12,159 nt of DNA, taken from contig LSKF01000088.1 in the NCBI GenBank assembly GCA_001556995.1, positions 1 to 12,159 of the forward strand. Direction: 5' to 3'. The stretch comes from Erythrobacteraceae bacterium CCH12-C2. GTDB taxonomy: Bacteria > Pseudomonadota > Alphaproteobacteria > Sphingomonadales > Sphingomonadaceae. Position 1 is the stretch's first letter; each line of letters begins with the position of its first letter. A program made the position numbers and the translations under genes. Below the pieces are notes generated by a model. It was not told the DNA's origin. It ran no database searches and was given only the letters and a program-made list of their open reading frames with translations. Below are positions 1-9,929 of the stretch, in pieces.

Positions 1-1
1 C

Positions 2-35
2 GTCTCGTGGGCTCGGAGATGTGTATAAGAGACAG
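2..35 (+). other. Nextera (Tn5) read-2 sequencing adapter, artefact
   Basis: Bases 2-35 match the 34-nt Illumina Nextera read-2 transposase adapter. Bases 17-35 are the 19-bp Tn5 mosaic end (AGATGTGTATAAGAGACAG). Base 1 would then be the last base of the index. This is library sequence left on a contig end, not genomic DNA. Reading frames that start here give the artefact peptides MCIRDR and MYKRQ, which should not be annotated. Biological sequence begins at base 36. Confidence 0.97.
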
Positions 36-60
36 GTCCCGCGTCCACATCAGCGTCGTA

Positions 61-95
61 CCCCCACCCCAACCCCTCCCCAAGCGGAGGGGAAA
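61..95. repeat. GC-rich palindromic repeat downstream of sucD
   Basis: A run CCCCACCCCAACCCCTCC is followed by an inverted repeat: CCCCTCC (73-79), a 6-nt loop, and GGAGGGG (86-92). The layout (C-rich lead with CCCCAACCCC, then a hairpin of CCCCT..C and G..AGGGG) is the same as the right half of the element inside uvrA at 7741-7774, so I place them in one repeat family. It lies 22 bp beyond the sucD stop and could end the mdh-sucD transcript, but there is no T-run on the minus strand, so a terminator role is unproven. Confidence 0.6.
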
Positions 96-114
96 GCCGA
101 CGCGTGCGTTGGCC

Positions 115-1005
115 TTACGCCATTTCTTTCAGCATCGCGGCGAGGGTTTCACCCAGCAGCGAGGGCGAGGGCGAGACGCGGATTCCCGCATCTTCCATCG
201 CCGCGATCTTGTCTTCCGCGCCGCCCTGACCGCCGCTGACGATCGCGCCCGCGTGGCCCATGCGGCGGCCCGGGGGTGCGGTGCGCCCGGCGATGAAGCC
301 GACCATCGGCTTCGAACGGCCCTTGGCACGCTCGGCCTTGATGAAGGCGGCGGCTTCTTCTTCGGCCGAACCGCCGATCTCGCCGATCATGATGATGCTC
401 TCGGTTTCCGGATCGTCAAGGAACAGGTCGAGCACGTCGATGAAGTTGGTGCCGTTGACCGGGTCGCCGCCGATGCCGACCGCGGTGGTCTGGCCGAGGC
501 CCGCCATGGTGGTCTGGTGCACGGCTTCATAGGTGAGCGTGCCCGAGCGGCTGACGATGCCGACCGAGCCCTTCTTGAAGATGTTGGCCGGCATGATGCC
601 GATCTTGCACTCGTTCGGCGTCAGCACACCGGGGCAGTTGGGGCCGATCAGCCGCGACTTCGAGCCCGCGAGCGCACGCTTGGCGCGGACCATGTCGAGC
701 ACCGGAATGCCTTCGGTGATGCAAATGATCAGTTCGATCTCGGCATCGATGGCTTCGCAGATCGCGTCGGCGGCGAACGGCGGCGGCACGTAGATGCACG
801 AGGCGGTCGCGCCGGTCGCGGCCTTGGCATCGCGCACGGTGTCGAACTGCGGCAGGCCGATATGGGTGGTGCCGCCCTTGCCCGGGGTCACGCCCGCGAC
901 CATCTGCGTCCCGTAATCGAGCGCGGCCTGGGTGTGGAAGGTGCCGGTGTTGCCGGTCATCCCCTGGGTGATGACCTTGGTGTCTTTGTTTACGAGGATG
1001 GACAT
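115..1005 (-). CDS. sucD: Succinyl-CoA synthetase (ADP-forming), alpha subunit
   Basis: The 296-residue product is full length for the family. It is the CoA-binding, histidine-phosphorylated subunit of succinyl-CoA synthetase, which converts succinyl-CoA to succinate with ATP formation in the cytoplasmic TCA cycle and works with the beta subunit SucC. The N-terminal Rossmann CoA-binding part carries [10 protein letters not shown] (15-24). GPNCPG (121-126) and [12 protein letters not shown] (208-219) are family hallmarks. The active-site histidine is H251 in [10 protein letters not shown]. The ATG at 1003-1005 has a good Shine-Dalgarno (AAGGAAG on the minus strand, 1012-1018) six bases upstream, which fixes the start. 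It follows mdh on the same strand, 87 bp downstream, and is probably cotranscribed. No sucC lies between them, so the beta subunit must be encoded elsewhere. Confidence 0.97.
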   Translation of the reverse strand: MSILVNKDTKVITQGMTGNTGTFHTQAALDYGTQMVAGVTPGKGGTTHIGLPQFDTVRDAKAATGATASCIYVPPPFAADAICEAIDAEIELIICITEGIPVLDMVRAKRALAGSKSRLIGPNCPGVLTPNECKIGIMPANIFKKGSVGIVSRSGTLTYEAVHQTTMAGLGQTTAVGIGGDPVNGTNFIDVLDLFLDDPETESIIMIGEIGGSAEEEAAAFIKAERAKGRSKPMVGFIAGRTAPPGRRMGHAGAIVSGGQGGAEDKIAAMEDAGIRVSPSPSLLGETLAAMLKEMA

Positions 1006-1021
1006 GGGGTTCTTCCTTGTT

Positions 1022-1082
1022 CGTCATGCCAGCGAAAGCTGGCACCTAGAGCCCCTAGGCCCCAGCTTTCGCTGGGGTGACG
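1022..1082. repeat. 61-bp composite palindrome between mdh and sucD
   Basis: Arms 1023-1049 and 1055-1081 are inverted copies (23 of 27 positions match) around the spacer AGCCC. Each arm holds its own hairpin: TGCCAGC-GAAA-GCTGGCA (1027-1044) and, read on the minus strand, CCCCAGC-GAAA-GCTGGGG (1060-1077). The four positions that differ between arms lie in the lower stem and change in pairs (TG/CA against CC/GG), so both hairpins stay perfectly paired. CCTAG/CTAGG closes the centre. It fills most of the mdh-sucD gap and resembles REP/BIME elements. It may stabilise or attenuate the dicistronic mRNA; that role is inference. Confidence 0.85.
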
Positions 1083-1092
1083 GGGTTGAAAA

Positions 1093-2169
<1,077 letters not shown>

Positions 2170-2180
2170 TCAAAACGCGA

Positions 2181-2239
2181 TTGCAACCGTCAAAAGGTCG
2201 GATAGGGCAACTATCTTTGCAAACAGTTCGCAATTGCAA
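2181..2239 (-). promoter_or_regulatory. Putative mdh promoter with three TTGCAA palindromes
   Basis: On the minus strand, TTGCAA (2234-2239) is a possible -35 and GATAGT (2210-2215) a possible -10, with an 18-bp spacer and 4 of 6 matches to each sigma-70 hexamer. The 6-bp palindrome TTGCAA occurs three times, at 2181-2186, 2217-2222 and 2234-2239, so it overlaps the proposed -35 and spacer. Repetition of a palindrome around a promoter is typical of an operator, but I cannot name a regulator. The gap between mdh and the next gene (2056-2292) holds nothing else that I recognise. Confidence 0.35.
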
Positions 2240-2292
2240 TAATGCGCGGCGAAGGCAAAGGTAGCCGCCAGTCTGACCTTGCGTCTTTCAGA

Positions 2293-2634
2293 TTAAGCTG
2301 CTGGTGCAGATGTGCTGGCCGCTACGGCGCGGCGACGGTCGAACATGCTGGTGATCGCCAGCCAGTGCGCGCGGGCTTGCGAGTCCCCCGCCAAAGCGGC
2401 GGACTCAGCTTCGCTCAGTGCGGCTTCGGCTGAGGCAAGGCCGTGGACGGCGAAGTGCCGTAGCGCTTCGATCAGCATGGGCTCGAATGGGGCAGCGCTG
2501 GGGCTCGCGCCGGATATGGCGTCGCCATTGTCGTTCCCTGCCCGCGCGAGGGCCGGGGCAAGGAGCCCGCGCCCCGCCGCCCGCCACCCCAATCGGCGCA
2601 GCGGGTGATTGGCGGAGGCAAAGCGGACGGACAT
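2293..2634 (-). CDS. Small hypothetical protein, 113 residues
   Basis: I do not recognise a named family. The N-terminal part is basic and Arg/Ala-rich (HPLRRLGWRAAGRGLL, 10-25), followed by GNDNGD (33-38). A helical, Ala/Glu-rich C-terminal half (about 51-102) reads EALRHFAVHGLASAEAALSE and then WLAITSMFDRR. This layout resembles short uncharacterised proteins that I associate with sphingomonads, which is recollection and not a search. There is no signal peptide and no clear membrane helix; it is probably cytoplasmic. I chose the ATG at 2632-2634 because the longer frame would need a TTG at 2673; no strong Shine-Dalgarno is visible for either. It lies between mdh and the cell-wall hydrolase on the same strand, 148 bp downstream of the latter, so it may have its own promoter. 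That it is real coding sequence is likely but not certain. Confidence 0.6.
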   Translation of the reverse strand: MSVRFASANHPLRRLGWRAAGRGLLAPALARAGNDNGDAISGASPSAAPFEPMLIEALRHFAVHGLASAEAALSEAESAALAGDSQARAHWLAITSMFDRRRAVAASTSAPAA

Positions 2635-2781
2635 GCAGAAGAATTCCCGAGCAAAACAGCACGCCGCGCTCAAGCGCCCGCGTGGGTTACATGGGATAGT
2701 CGCAGTGCCGCTAAGGCTTGGTGTGATAACAGAGTTTCTGCGGGCTTAACCCTGTTTGGGCAGGCTGCAGTCCCGCGCGCC

Positions 2782-3864
2782 TCATTGTGCCGAGGGCATA
2801 TCCGGGCGGGCTTTCCACTGGCCGGCCTTGGCATATTCAGCCTTGACCGCGCCCGGCCCGGTCACGGCCTCTTTGGGGGCGGCGGCAGGAGGGGGTGAAA
2901 CCGGGGCGGTGTTCGCCCGTGCCGACCCGGTGCGCTCGGTTGCGACGTCGAGATCATAGGCGATCACGGGCCGGTTTGCGGTTGGCGCTGTTGCTTCGAC
3001 CCGCTCCATCGGCGCGGTACGACCGCCCACCACCGGCTCAAGTCCGGCATAGGTCGAAGCAAACGCCTCCGCGGTCCCGTTCGCGCCGCGATTGCGGTAG
3101 AAACGGTGCGCACCGATGGTGCCGATGTGGTCGAGCGTGCCCGCCCAATAGGGATTGACCCAGAGCGTGTGGTAATGGGTCGCAAGGCCGACGGGGGCAT
3201 AGACTTGGCCGCTCAATGCCTCGGCGGCGATGCGCTGCGCCCGTGCCCAAGTCGCCCCGCTTGGCCGCCGCGCAAGGCTGCCATCGCAGGTAAAGGTGAA
3301 CTGGCAGCCGGTGCTCCGCTCCGATCCCTGATAGACCACCCCGCACACGCTCGACGGCCAGGCGGGATGCGCCACACGGTTAAGCACCACCTGCGCCACC
3401 GCGCGCTGGCCCGCCTCGCTCTCGCTCGCGGCTTCGTACCACACCGCCTGCGCAAGACATTCTTGCGCGCGGGCGTGGGTGAGGCCGACGCCGGGGGAGA
3501 AGAACGGCTTCGCCGGTGCGCCGACATCGATCAGCGCGCCAAGCGCGCGCCCGCTTTCCGCGCCTTGGGCCAGAGGGTCATCGATCGGCAACGCCACCAG
3601 TGCAGTGCCAGCGGGGTCCGCCATGTAGAAATAGGCCGAGCCGGGAAAGCTCATGCCCGGGCGTTCAAACGGCAGAGCGGCTTCGGCGGCCTTGCGGGTG
3701 GCGAGTGCGGCGGTGCTTTCGAGCGCGGGGCCGGGCAGGGTGGTAAGGCCTCCCGGGGCAGCCATGGCGGGCACCGTGATCGCCGCCAGCAACACCGCCA
3801 ACCGCTTGCGCCAGCTTTTGCGCGGAGCAGGAGCGGTGAGTTTGGGGGCGGGGCGGCGGGTCAT
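2782..3864 (-). CDS. SleB-like cell-wall hydrolase (Hydrolase_2 family)
   Basis: The 360-residue exported protein is related to spore-cortex lytic enzyme SleB, which is a lytic transglycosylase or glucosaminidase acting on peptidoglycan. A basic N-terminus (RRPAPK...RKSWRKR) precedes a hydrophobic stretch at about 21-36 (LAVLLAAITVPAMAA): a signal peptide or N-terminal anchor. The catalytic domain covers about 136-256 with CLAQAVWYEAASE (136-148), where E144 is the expected catalytic glutamate, then AVAQVVLNRV, CGVVYQGSERSTGCQF, FTCDGSLARRP, VGLATHYHT (226-233) and IGAHRFY. The first 100 residues after the signal and the Ala/Pro-rich tail (about 285-360) look unstructured and are probably periplasmic linkers. 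Start: ATG at 3862-3864, with only a weak GAGG upstream. It is divergent from the ABC importer. In Gram-negative hosts these enzymes act in wall turnover; the exact bond cut is not known from sequence. Confidence 0.9.
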   Translation of the reverse strand: MTRRPAPKLTAPAPRKSWRKRLAVLLAAITVPAMAAPGGLTTLPGPALESTAALATRKAAEAALPFERPGMSFPGSAYFYMADPAGTALVALPIDDPLAQGAESGRALGALIDVGAPAKPFFSPGVGLTHARAQECLAQAVWYEAASESEAGQRAVAQVVLNRVAHPAWPSSVCGVVYQGSERSTGCQFTFTCDGSLARRPSGATWARAQRIAAEALSGQVYAPVGLATHYHTLWVNPYWAGTLDHIGTIGAHRFYRNRGANGTAEAFASTYAGLEPVVGGRTAPMERVEATAPTANRPVIAYDLDVATERTGSARANTAPVSPPPAAAPKEAVTGPGAVKAEYAKAGQWKARPDMPSAQ

Positions 3865-4013
3865 GACTGGGACTTGCCTCTACGCCGAATGCCCGAGGTC
3901 GGCGAGCATCGCACAGGCCCACGTCCCGAAACCGGACAGGTGCGCGCCGCGCCTTAACCGCTGGCTCAGCCGCTTGCACGGACCATGGCGCGGCCCTATC
4001 GCCGCCGGTGGAC
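3865..4013. other. Divergent intergenic region
   Basis: This 149-bp stretch separates the hydrolase (minus) from the importer operon (plus) and should hold both promoters. I see no clear -35/-10 pair and no cobalamin riboswitch: the B12-box sequence and the conserved riboswitch core are absent, and the region is too short for a full one. Confidence 0.4.
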
Positions 4014-4856
4014 ATGGCGCGGGATCGCATCTCTTCAGGCAAGCGCGGCGCGGGGCTGGCGGGGGCGCTCGCCGCGCTGCTGTGCACCGCCTGCGCGCCC
4101 GTGGCGCCTGCCAAGCGGAGCGCCGGTGAGGTGCCCACGATCGTCAGCCTCAACCCCTGTCTCGATGCGATTCTTGTGGAGGTCGCCGCGCCGGGGCAAG
4201 TGCTGGCGCTCTCGCACTACAGCCGCGACCCCGGATCAAGCTCGATCCCGGCCGAGGTCGCGGCGCGCTTCCCGGTTACAGGCGGCACGGCGGAAGAGGT
4301 GATCGCGCTTGAGCCCGATCTGGTGCTGGCCTCGACCTTCCTGCCGCAGCCGACTCGCTATGCGCTGGAGCGTGCGGGGCTGAAGGTAGAGACGTTCGGC
4401 AGCCCCAAGACCATCGCCGAGAGCATCGCACAGGTGCGTGAGGTCGCCGATCTGGCTGAACGCGGGCGCGCGGGCGCAGCGCTCGCCGCGCGCCTTGCCC
4501 GCGCGCCCGTGCCCGCTGGTCCGCCCGTCAGCGCCCTGCTGTGGCAACCGGGCGAAATCGTCGCAGGCGAGCAGACCTTGATCGCCGAGCTGCTGCGCGA
4601 GGCCGGGTTCACCAGTCACGCCGCCGCGCGTGGGTTGGGGCAGGCCGATGCGGTGCGGCTCGAAGGCGTGCTCGCCGATCCGCCACAGGTGTTGCTGGTG
4701 GCAGGCGACGCGCCGGGGCAGCGCCATCCGCTGCTGGCGCGCGGCCTCGGCGGGATGAAGATCGCCAAATTCGACCCCTCGCTGATCTATTGCGGCGGGC
4801 CGACCATTCCCAAGGCCCGCGCACGGCTCGCTGAAATCCGGGCGCAGCTGCCATGA
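4014..4856 (+). CDS. ABC importer substrate-binding protein (BtuF/FecB-like)
   Basis: The product has 280 residues from this ATG, or 282 from an in-frame GTG at 4008; neither has a good Shine-Dalgarno. Numbering here is from the GTG. A hydrophobic export segment (LAGALAALLCTACA, about 17-30) could be a lipoprotein signal with C29, but C26 at -3 is atypical, so a plain signal peptide is possible. The mature part has the helical-backbone, metal-chelate/B12-binding fold: TIVSLNPCLDAIL (44-56), EEVIALEPDLVLAS (96-109), YALERAGLKVETFGSP (118-133) and TIAESIAQVREVADL (135-149), as in BtuF, FhuD and FecB. It should capture a ligand in the periplasm and deliver it to the permease encoded directly downstream (4-bp overlap). 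Cobalamin is the best guess from the BtuF-like N-terminal lobe; an iron chelate or hemin cannot be excluded. No TonB-dependent receptor gene is adjacent. Confidence 0.85.
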   Translation: MARDRISSGKRGAGLAGALAALLCTACAPVAPAKRSAGEVPTIVSLNPCLDAILVEVAAPGQVLALSHYSRDPGSSSIPAEVAARFPVTGGTAEEVIALEPDLVLASTFLPQPTRYALERAGLKVETFGSPKTIAESIAQVREVADLAERGRAGAALAARLARAPVPAGPPVSALLWQPGEIVAGEQTLIAELLREAGFTSHAAARGLGQADAVRLEGVLADPPQVLLVAGDAPGQRHPLLARGLGGMKIAKFDPSLIYCGGPTIPKARARLAEIRAQLP

Positions 4857-5851
4857 ACCGCGCGTCGCTGGTGTTTGCCGCGCTGCTGGCGGTGCTGGTG
4901 CCGCTCTCGCTGCTGGCGGGGCGGGTGTGGATTTCGCCGCTGGGCGAGGGGCCGCAGAACGCCGCGCTGATCCTCGCCGAACTGCGCCTGCCGCGCGCGG
5001 TGCTGGCGGTGGTGATCGGCGCAGGGCTGGGCGCGGCGGGAGCGGCGATGCAGGGATACCTGCGCAATCCGCTCGCCGATCCCGGCCTGTTCGGCATCGC
5101 GCCGATGGCGGCATTGGGCGCGGTGGCGAGCTTCTGGTTCGGGAGCGTTCTTCCGCCCGCCTTCGCCGCGTGGAGCCTGCCGGTGATGGCGCTTAGCGGC
5201 GCGGGGCTCGGCATGGCGCTGCTCGCGCTGATCGCCGGGCGCACGAGCTCGGACGCGGCAGGCGGCGCGGGGGGCGGAATTGCGCTGTTCACGCTGGCAG
5301 GCCTGATGCTCGCCAGCCTTGCGGGCGCGCTGACCGCACTCGCCATCACGCTTGCTCCCAATCCCTTTGCCCTGTCCGAGATCGTGCTGTGGCTCAACGG
5401 CGCCCTCACCGACCGGTCGTGGCGCGAGGTCGCGATTGCCGCGCCGCTCACTGCTATCGGGATTGCGGTGCTGGCGCTGGCCGCGCGCAGCCTCGACGCG
5501 CTGACGCTGGGGGAGGAAGCCGCACGCTCGATGGGGCTCGATCCGCGCCGGCTGCTGGGGCTGCTGGTGGTGGGCGTCGGGCTGACGGTCGGGGCGGGAG
5601 TCGCAGTGGCGGGGATCATCGGCTTTGTCGGGCTGGTGGTGCCGCATCTGGTCCGCCCCTTGACCAACCGCCTACCGTCAAGCCTGATCCTGCCGAGCGC
5701 GCTTGCAGGCGCGTGCCTCGTGCTGGCGGCGGACTCGATCGTGCGCGTGCTGCCTTTCGTCACCGAACTCAGGCTGGGCATCGCTCTCTCCCTCATCGGC
5801 GCGCCGTTCTTCGGCTGGCTGCTGCTGCGGATGCGTCGGGGGCAGCTATGA
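4853..5851 (+). CDS. ABC importer permease, FecCD/BtuC family
   Basis: The 332-residue polytopic inner-membrane protein is the usual length for this type II importer permease, which forms a homodimer with about ten helices per chain. Family motifs are ELRLPRAVLAVVIGAGLGAAG (43-63), MQGYLRNPLADPGLFGI (66-82), the cytoplasmic coupling-helix region LGEEAARSMGLD (219-230) that contacts the ATPase, GFVGLVVPHLVR (257-268), and ELRLGIALSLIGAPFFGWLL near the C-terminus. The Gly/Ala-rich loop TSSDAAGGAGGG (131-142) is a low-complexity linker between helices. The ATG sits in ATGA, overlapping the stop of the binding-protein gene, and the stop overlaps the ATPase start in the same way. That implies translational coupling and equal stoichiometric control. 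The substrate (cobalamin or a ferric siderophore) cannot be decided from the permease alone. Confidence 0.93.
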   Translation: MNRASLVFAALLAVLVPLSLLAGRVWISPLGEGPQNAALILAELRLPRAVLAVVIGAGLGAAGAAMQGYLRNPLADPGLFGIAPMAALGAVASFWFGSVLPPAFAAWSLPVMALSGAGLGMALLALIAGRTSSDAAGGAGGGIALFTLAGLMLASLAGALTALAITLAPNPFALSEIVLWLNGALTDRSWREVAIAAPLTAIGIAVLALAARSLDALTLGEEAARSMGLDPRRLLGLLVVGVGLTVGAGVAVAGIIGFVGLVVPHLVRPLTNRLPSSLILPSALAGACLVLAADSIVRVLPFVTELRLGIALSLIGAPFFGWLLLRMRRGQL

Positions 5852-6588
5852 TCCTGACGGCAGAGAACCTCACGCTTGCTCGCGGCGGGCGGGCCGTGGT
5901 GGAGGGCTTGTCCGCTAACCTTGCGCCTGGTCAGATCACCGCGATTGTCGGCCCCAATGGTGCGGGCAAATCAAGCCTGCTGCTGGGGCTGGCGGGGCTT
6001 TTGGCGCCTGCTGAGGGGCAGGTCGCGCTGGACGCCACGGCGCTCGCGGCGCTGGCGCCACTGGAACGGGCCAAGGTCATCGGCTATCTCCCGCAGGCTC
6101 CCGAAATCGCTTGGGATGTGGCGGTCGAAAACCTTGTCGCGCTCGGCCGCCTGCCATGGCGCGATCGTGGAACCGAAGCGGTCGAGGCGGCCATTGCCGC
6201 GCTGGCGCTCGAACCGCTGCGTCATCGCCCCGCCAGCCAGCTCTCGGGCGGCGAGCGCGCGCGGGTGCTGCTCGCGCGCGTGCTCGTCGGAGAGCCGCGC
6301 TGGATTCTCGCCGACGAGCCGCTCGCCGCGCTTGATCTGGCGCATCAGCTCAGCCTGATCGCGCATCTGGGCGCGTGTGCGCGGGCGGGCCAGGGCGTGG
6401 TCGTGGTGCTCCACGATCTCGCCATGGCGATGAACCATGCAGACCGGGTGCTGGTGCTGAAAGGGGGACGCCTCATCGCCGATGGCCCGCCTCAAACCGC
6501 GCTCGCGCCCGATATCATTGCGGCTGTGTGGGGCGTCCGCGCCGCATGGCTCGGCGCGCCAGGACATCAGGGGTTGGTGACACAATAG
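5848..6588 (+). CDS. ABC importer ATPase, BtuD/FecE family
   Basis: The 246-residue cytoplasmic ATPase powers the importer. Walker A is GPNGAGKS (35-42), the Q-loop glutamine is Q83 in YLPQAPE, the ABC signature is LSGGERAR (132-139), Walker B is WILADEP (152-158) with catalytic E157, the D-loop is ALD (161-163), and the switch histidine is H189 in VVVLHDL. All catalytic elements are intact. The frame is open far upstream within the permease gene, but the ATG in ATGA (5848-5851) matches the family N-terminus (MILTAENLTLARGGR) and gives a 4-bp overlap with the permease gene. The C-terminus is short, with no regulatory extension. It is the last gene of the three-gene operon; a stem-loop begins at its stop codon. 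Confidence 0.94.
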   Translation: MILTAENLTLARGGRAVVEGLSANLAPGQITAIVGPNGAGKSSLLLGLAGLLAPAEGQVALDATALAALAPLERAKVIGYLPQAPEIAWDVAVENLVALGRLPWRDRGTEAVEAAIAALALEPLRHRPASQLSGGERARVLLARVLVGEPRWILADEPLAALDLAHQLSLIAHLGACARAGQGVVVVLHDLAMAMNHADRVLVLKGGRLIADGPPQTALAPDIIAAVWGVRAAWLGAPGHQGLVTQ

Positions 6589-6646
6589 AGACCGGGGCAG
6601 TGCAGGGCGAGCATCAGGTTGCCCCTGCGCACCGTCACCCGGTCTC
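6588..6646 (+). terminator. Stem-loop at the end of the importer operon
   Basis: GAGACCGGG (6588-6596) pairs with CCCGGTCTC (6638-6646), a perfect 9-bp outer stem starting at the last base of the ATPase stop codon. Inside it, GCAGGG (6602-6607) pairs with CCCTGC (6623-6628). No T-run follows, so it may be a Rho-type 3' end or an mRNA-protecting structure and not a classical intrinsic terminator. Confidence 0.4.
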
Positions 6647-6933
6647 CAGTTTCCTCTGCAAGACTATGGCCAGGTTGCGACCCTCGAAGGACCCGGCAGG
6701 GGCAGCAGAGACGTGCGCAACATGGCCAAAGAAACAGGGGGTGGCGACTTCATATTTTCTGTAGGTTGCCCGGAATGCGCCCAAGGCGGCAACCGTTCCG
6801 GCCGCAAAGCAGGAAACCGGGGCAAGGATCAGGCGTTGCAACATCTGACCCGCGCCGCCATCTGTTGACAGCGCGCAGCCCGCCTTCGCCCGCCCCTTGA
6901 CCCACGCGAACATTTCCGGAACACACCCCTTCC
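6589..6933. other. 345-bp intergenic region before uvrA
   Basis: I find no convincing gene here. Besides the stem-loop at its left end and the LexA box at its right end, it has frames open on both strands. The best is on the minus strand (6635-6844, 69 residues from an ATG, with a short hydrophobic stretch). Its third codon positions are clearly less G/C-biased than those of the neighbours (47 of 69), and it has no good Shine-Dalgarno. It may be a decayed gene or non-coding sequence. TTGACA at 6865-6870 could be a -35 for uvrA, but no good -10 follows at 16-18 bp. Confidence 0.4.
6908..6922 (+). promoter_or_regulatory. LexA (SOS) operator in front of uvrA
   Basis: GAACATTTCCGGAAC is an exact GAAC-N7-GAAC, the inverse form of the alphaproteobacterial LexA box GTTC-N7-GTTC. 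It ends 11 bp before the uvrA ATG, where bound LexA would block initiation. Both half-sites are perfect and the downstream gene is a classic SOS target, so uvrA here is very probably DNA-damage inducible. Confidence 0.82.
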
Positions 6934-9915
<2,982 letters not shown>

Positions 9916-9929
9916 CGGCCACGCCTGCT

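Noticed and set aside
7..1080. Plus-strand frame of 357 codons over sucD
   Set aside because: It starts inside the sequencing adapter and runs antisense to sucD, whose minus-strand protein has all family motifs.
3865..4013. Cobalamin riboswitch before the BtuF-like gene
   Set aside because: The conserved core and the B12-box are not found and the space is only about 150 bp.
4609..5796. 395-codon minus-strand frame over the importer genes
   Set aside because: Low-complexity Ser/Ala/Arg/Pro translation antisense to genes with intact BtuF/BtuC motifs.
5389..5847. Upstream extension of the ATPase reading frame
   Set aside because: The extension runs in another frame of the permease gene; the ATG at 5848 in an ATGA overlap gives the normal ATPase N-terminus.
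6635..6913. Minus-strand frame of 92 codons between the ATPase gene and uvrA
   Set aside because: Weak codon bias (47 of 69 third positions G/C from the inner ATG), no good Shine-Dalgarno, overlap with an equally open plus-strand frame, and the uvrA LexA box inside it. A gene is not excluded but not supported.
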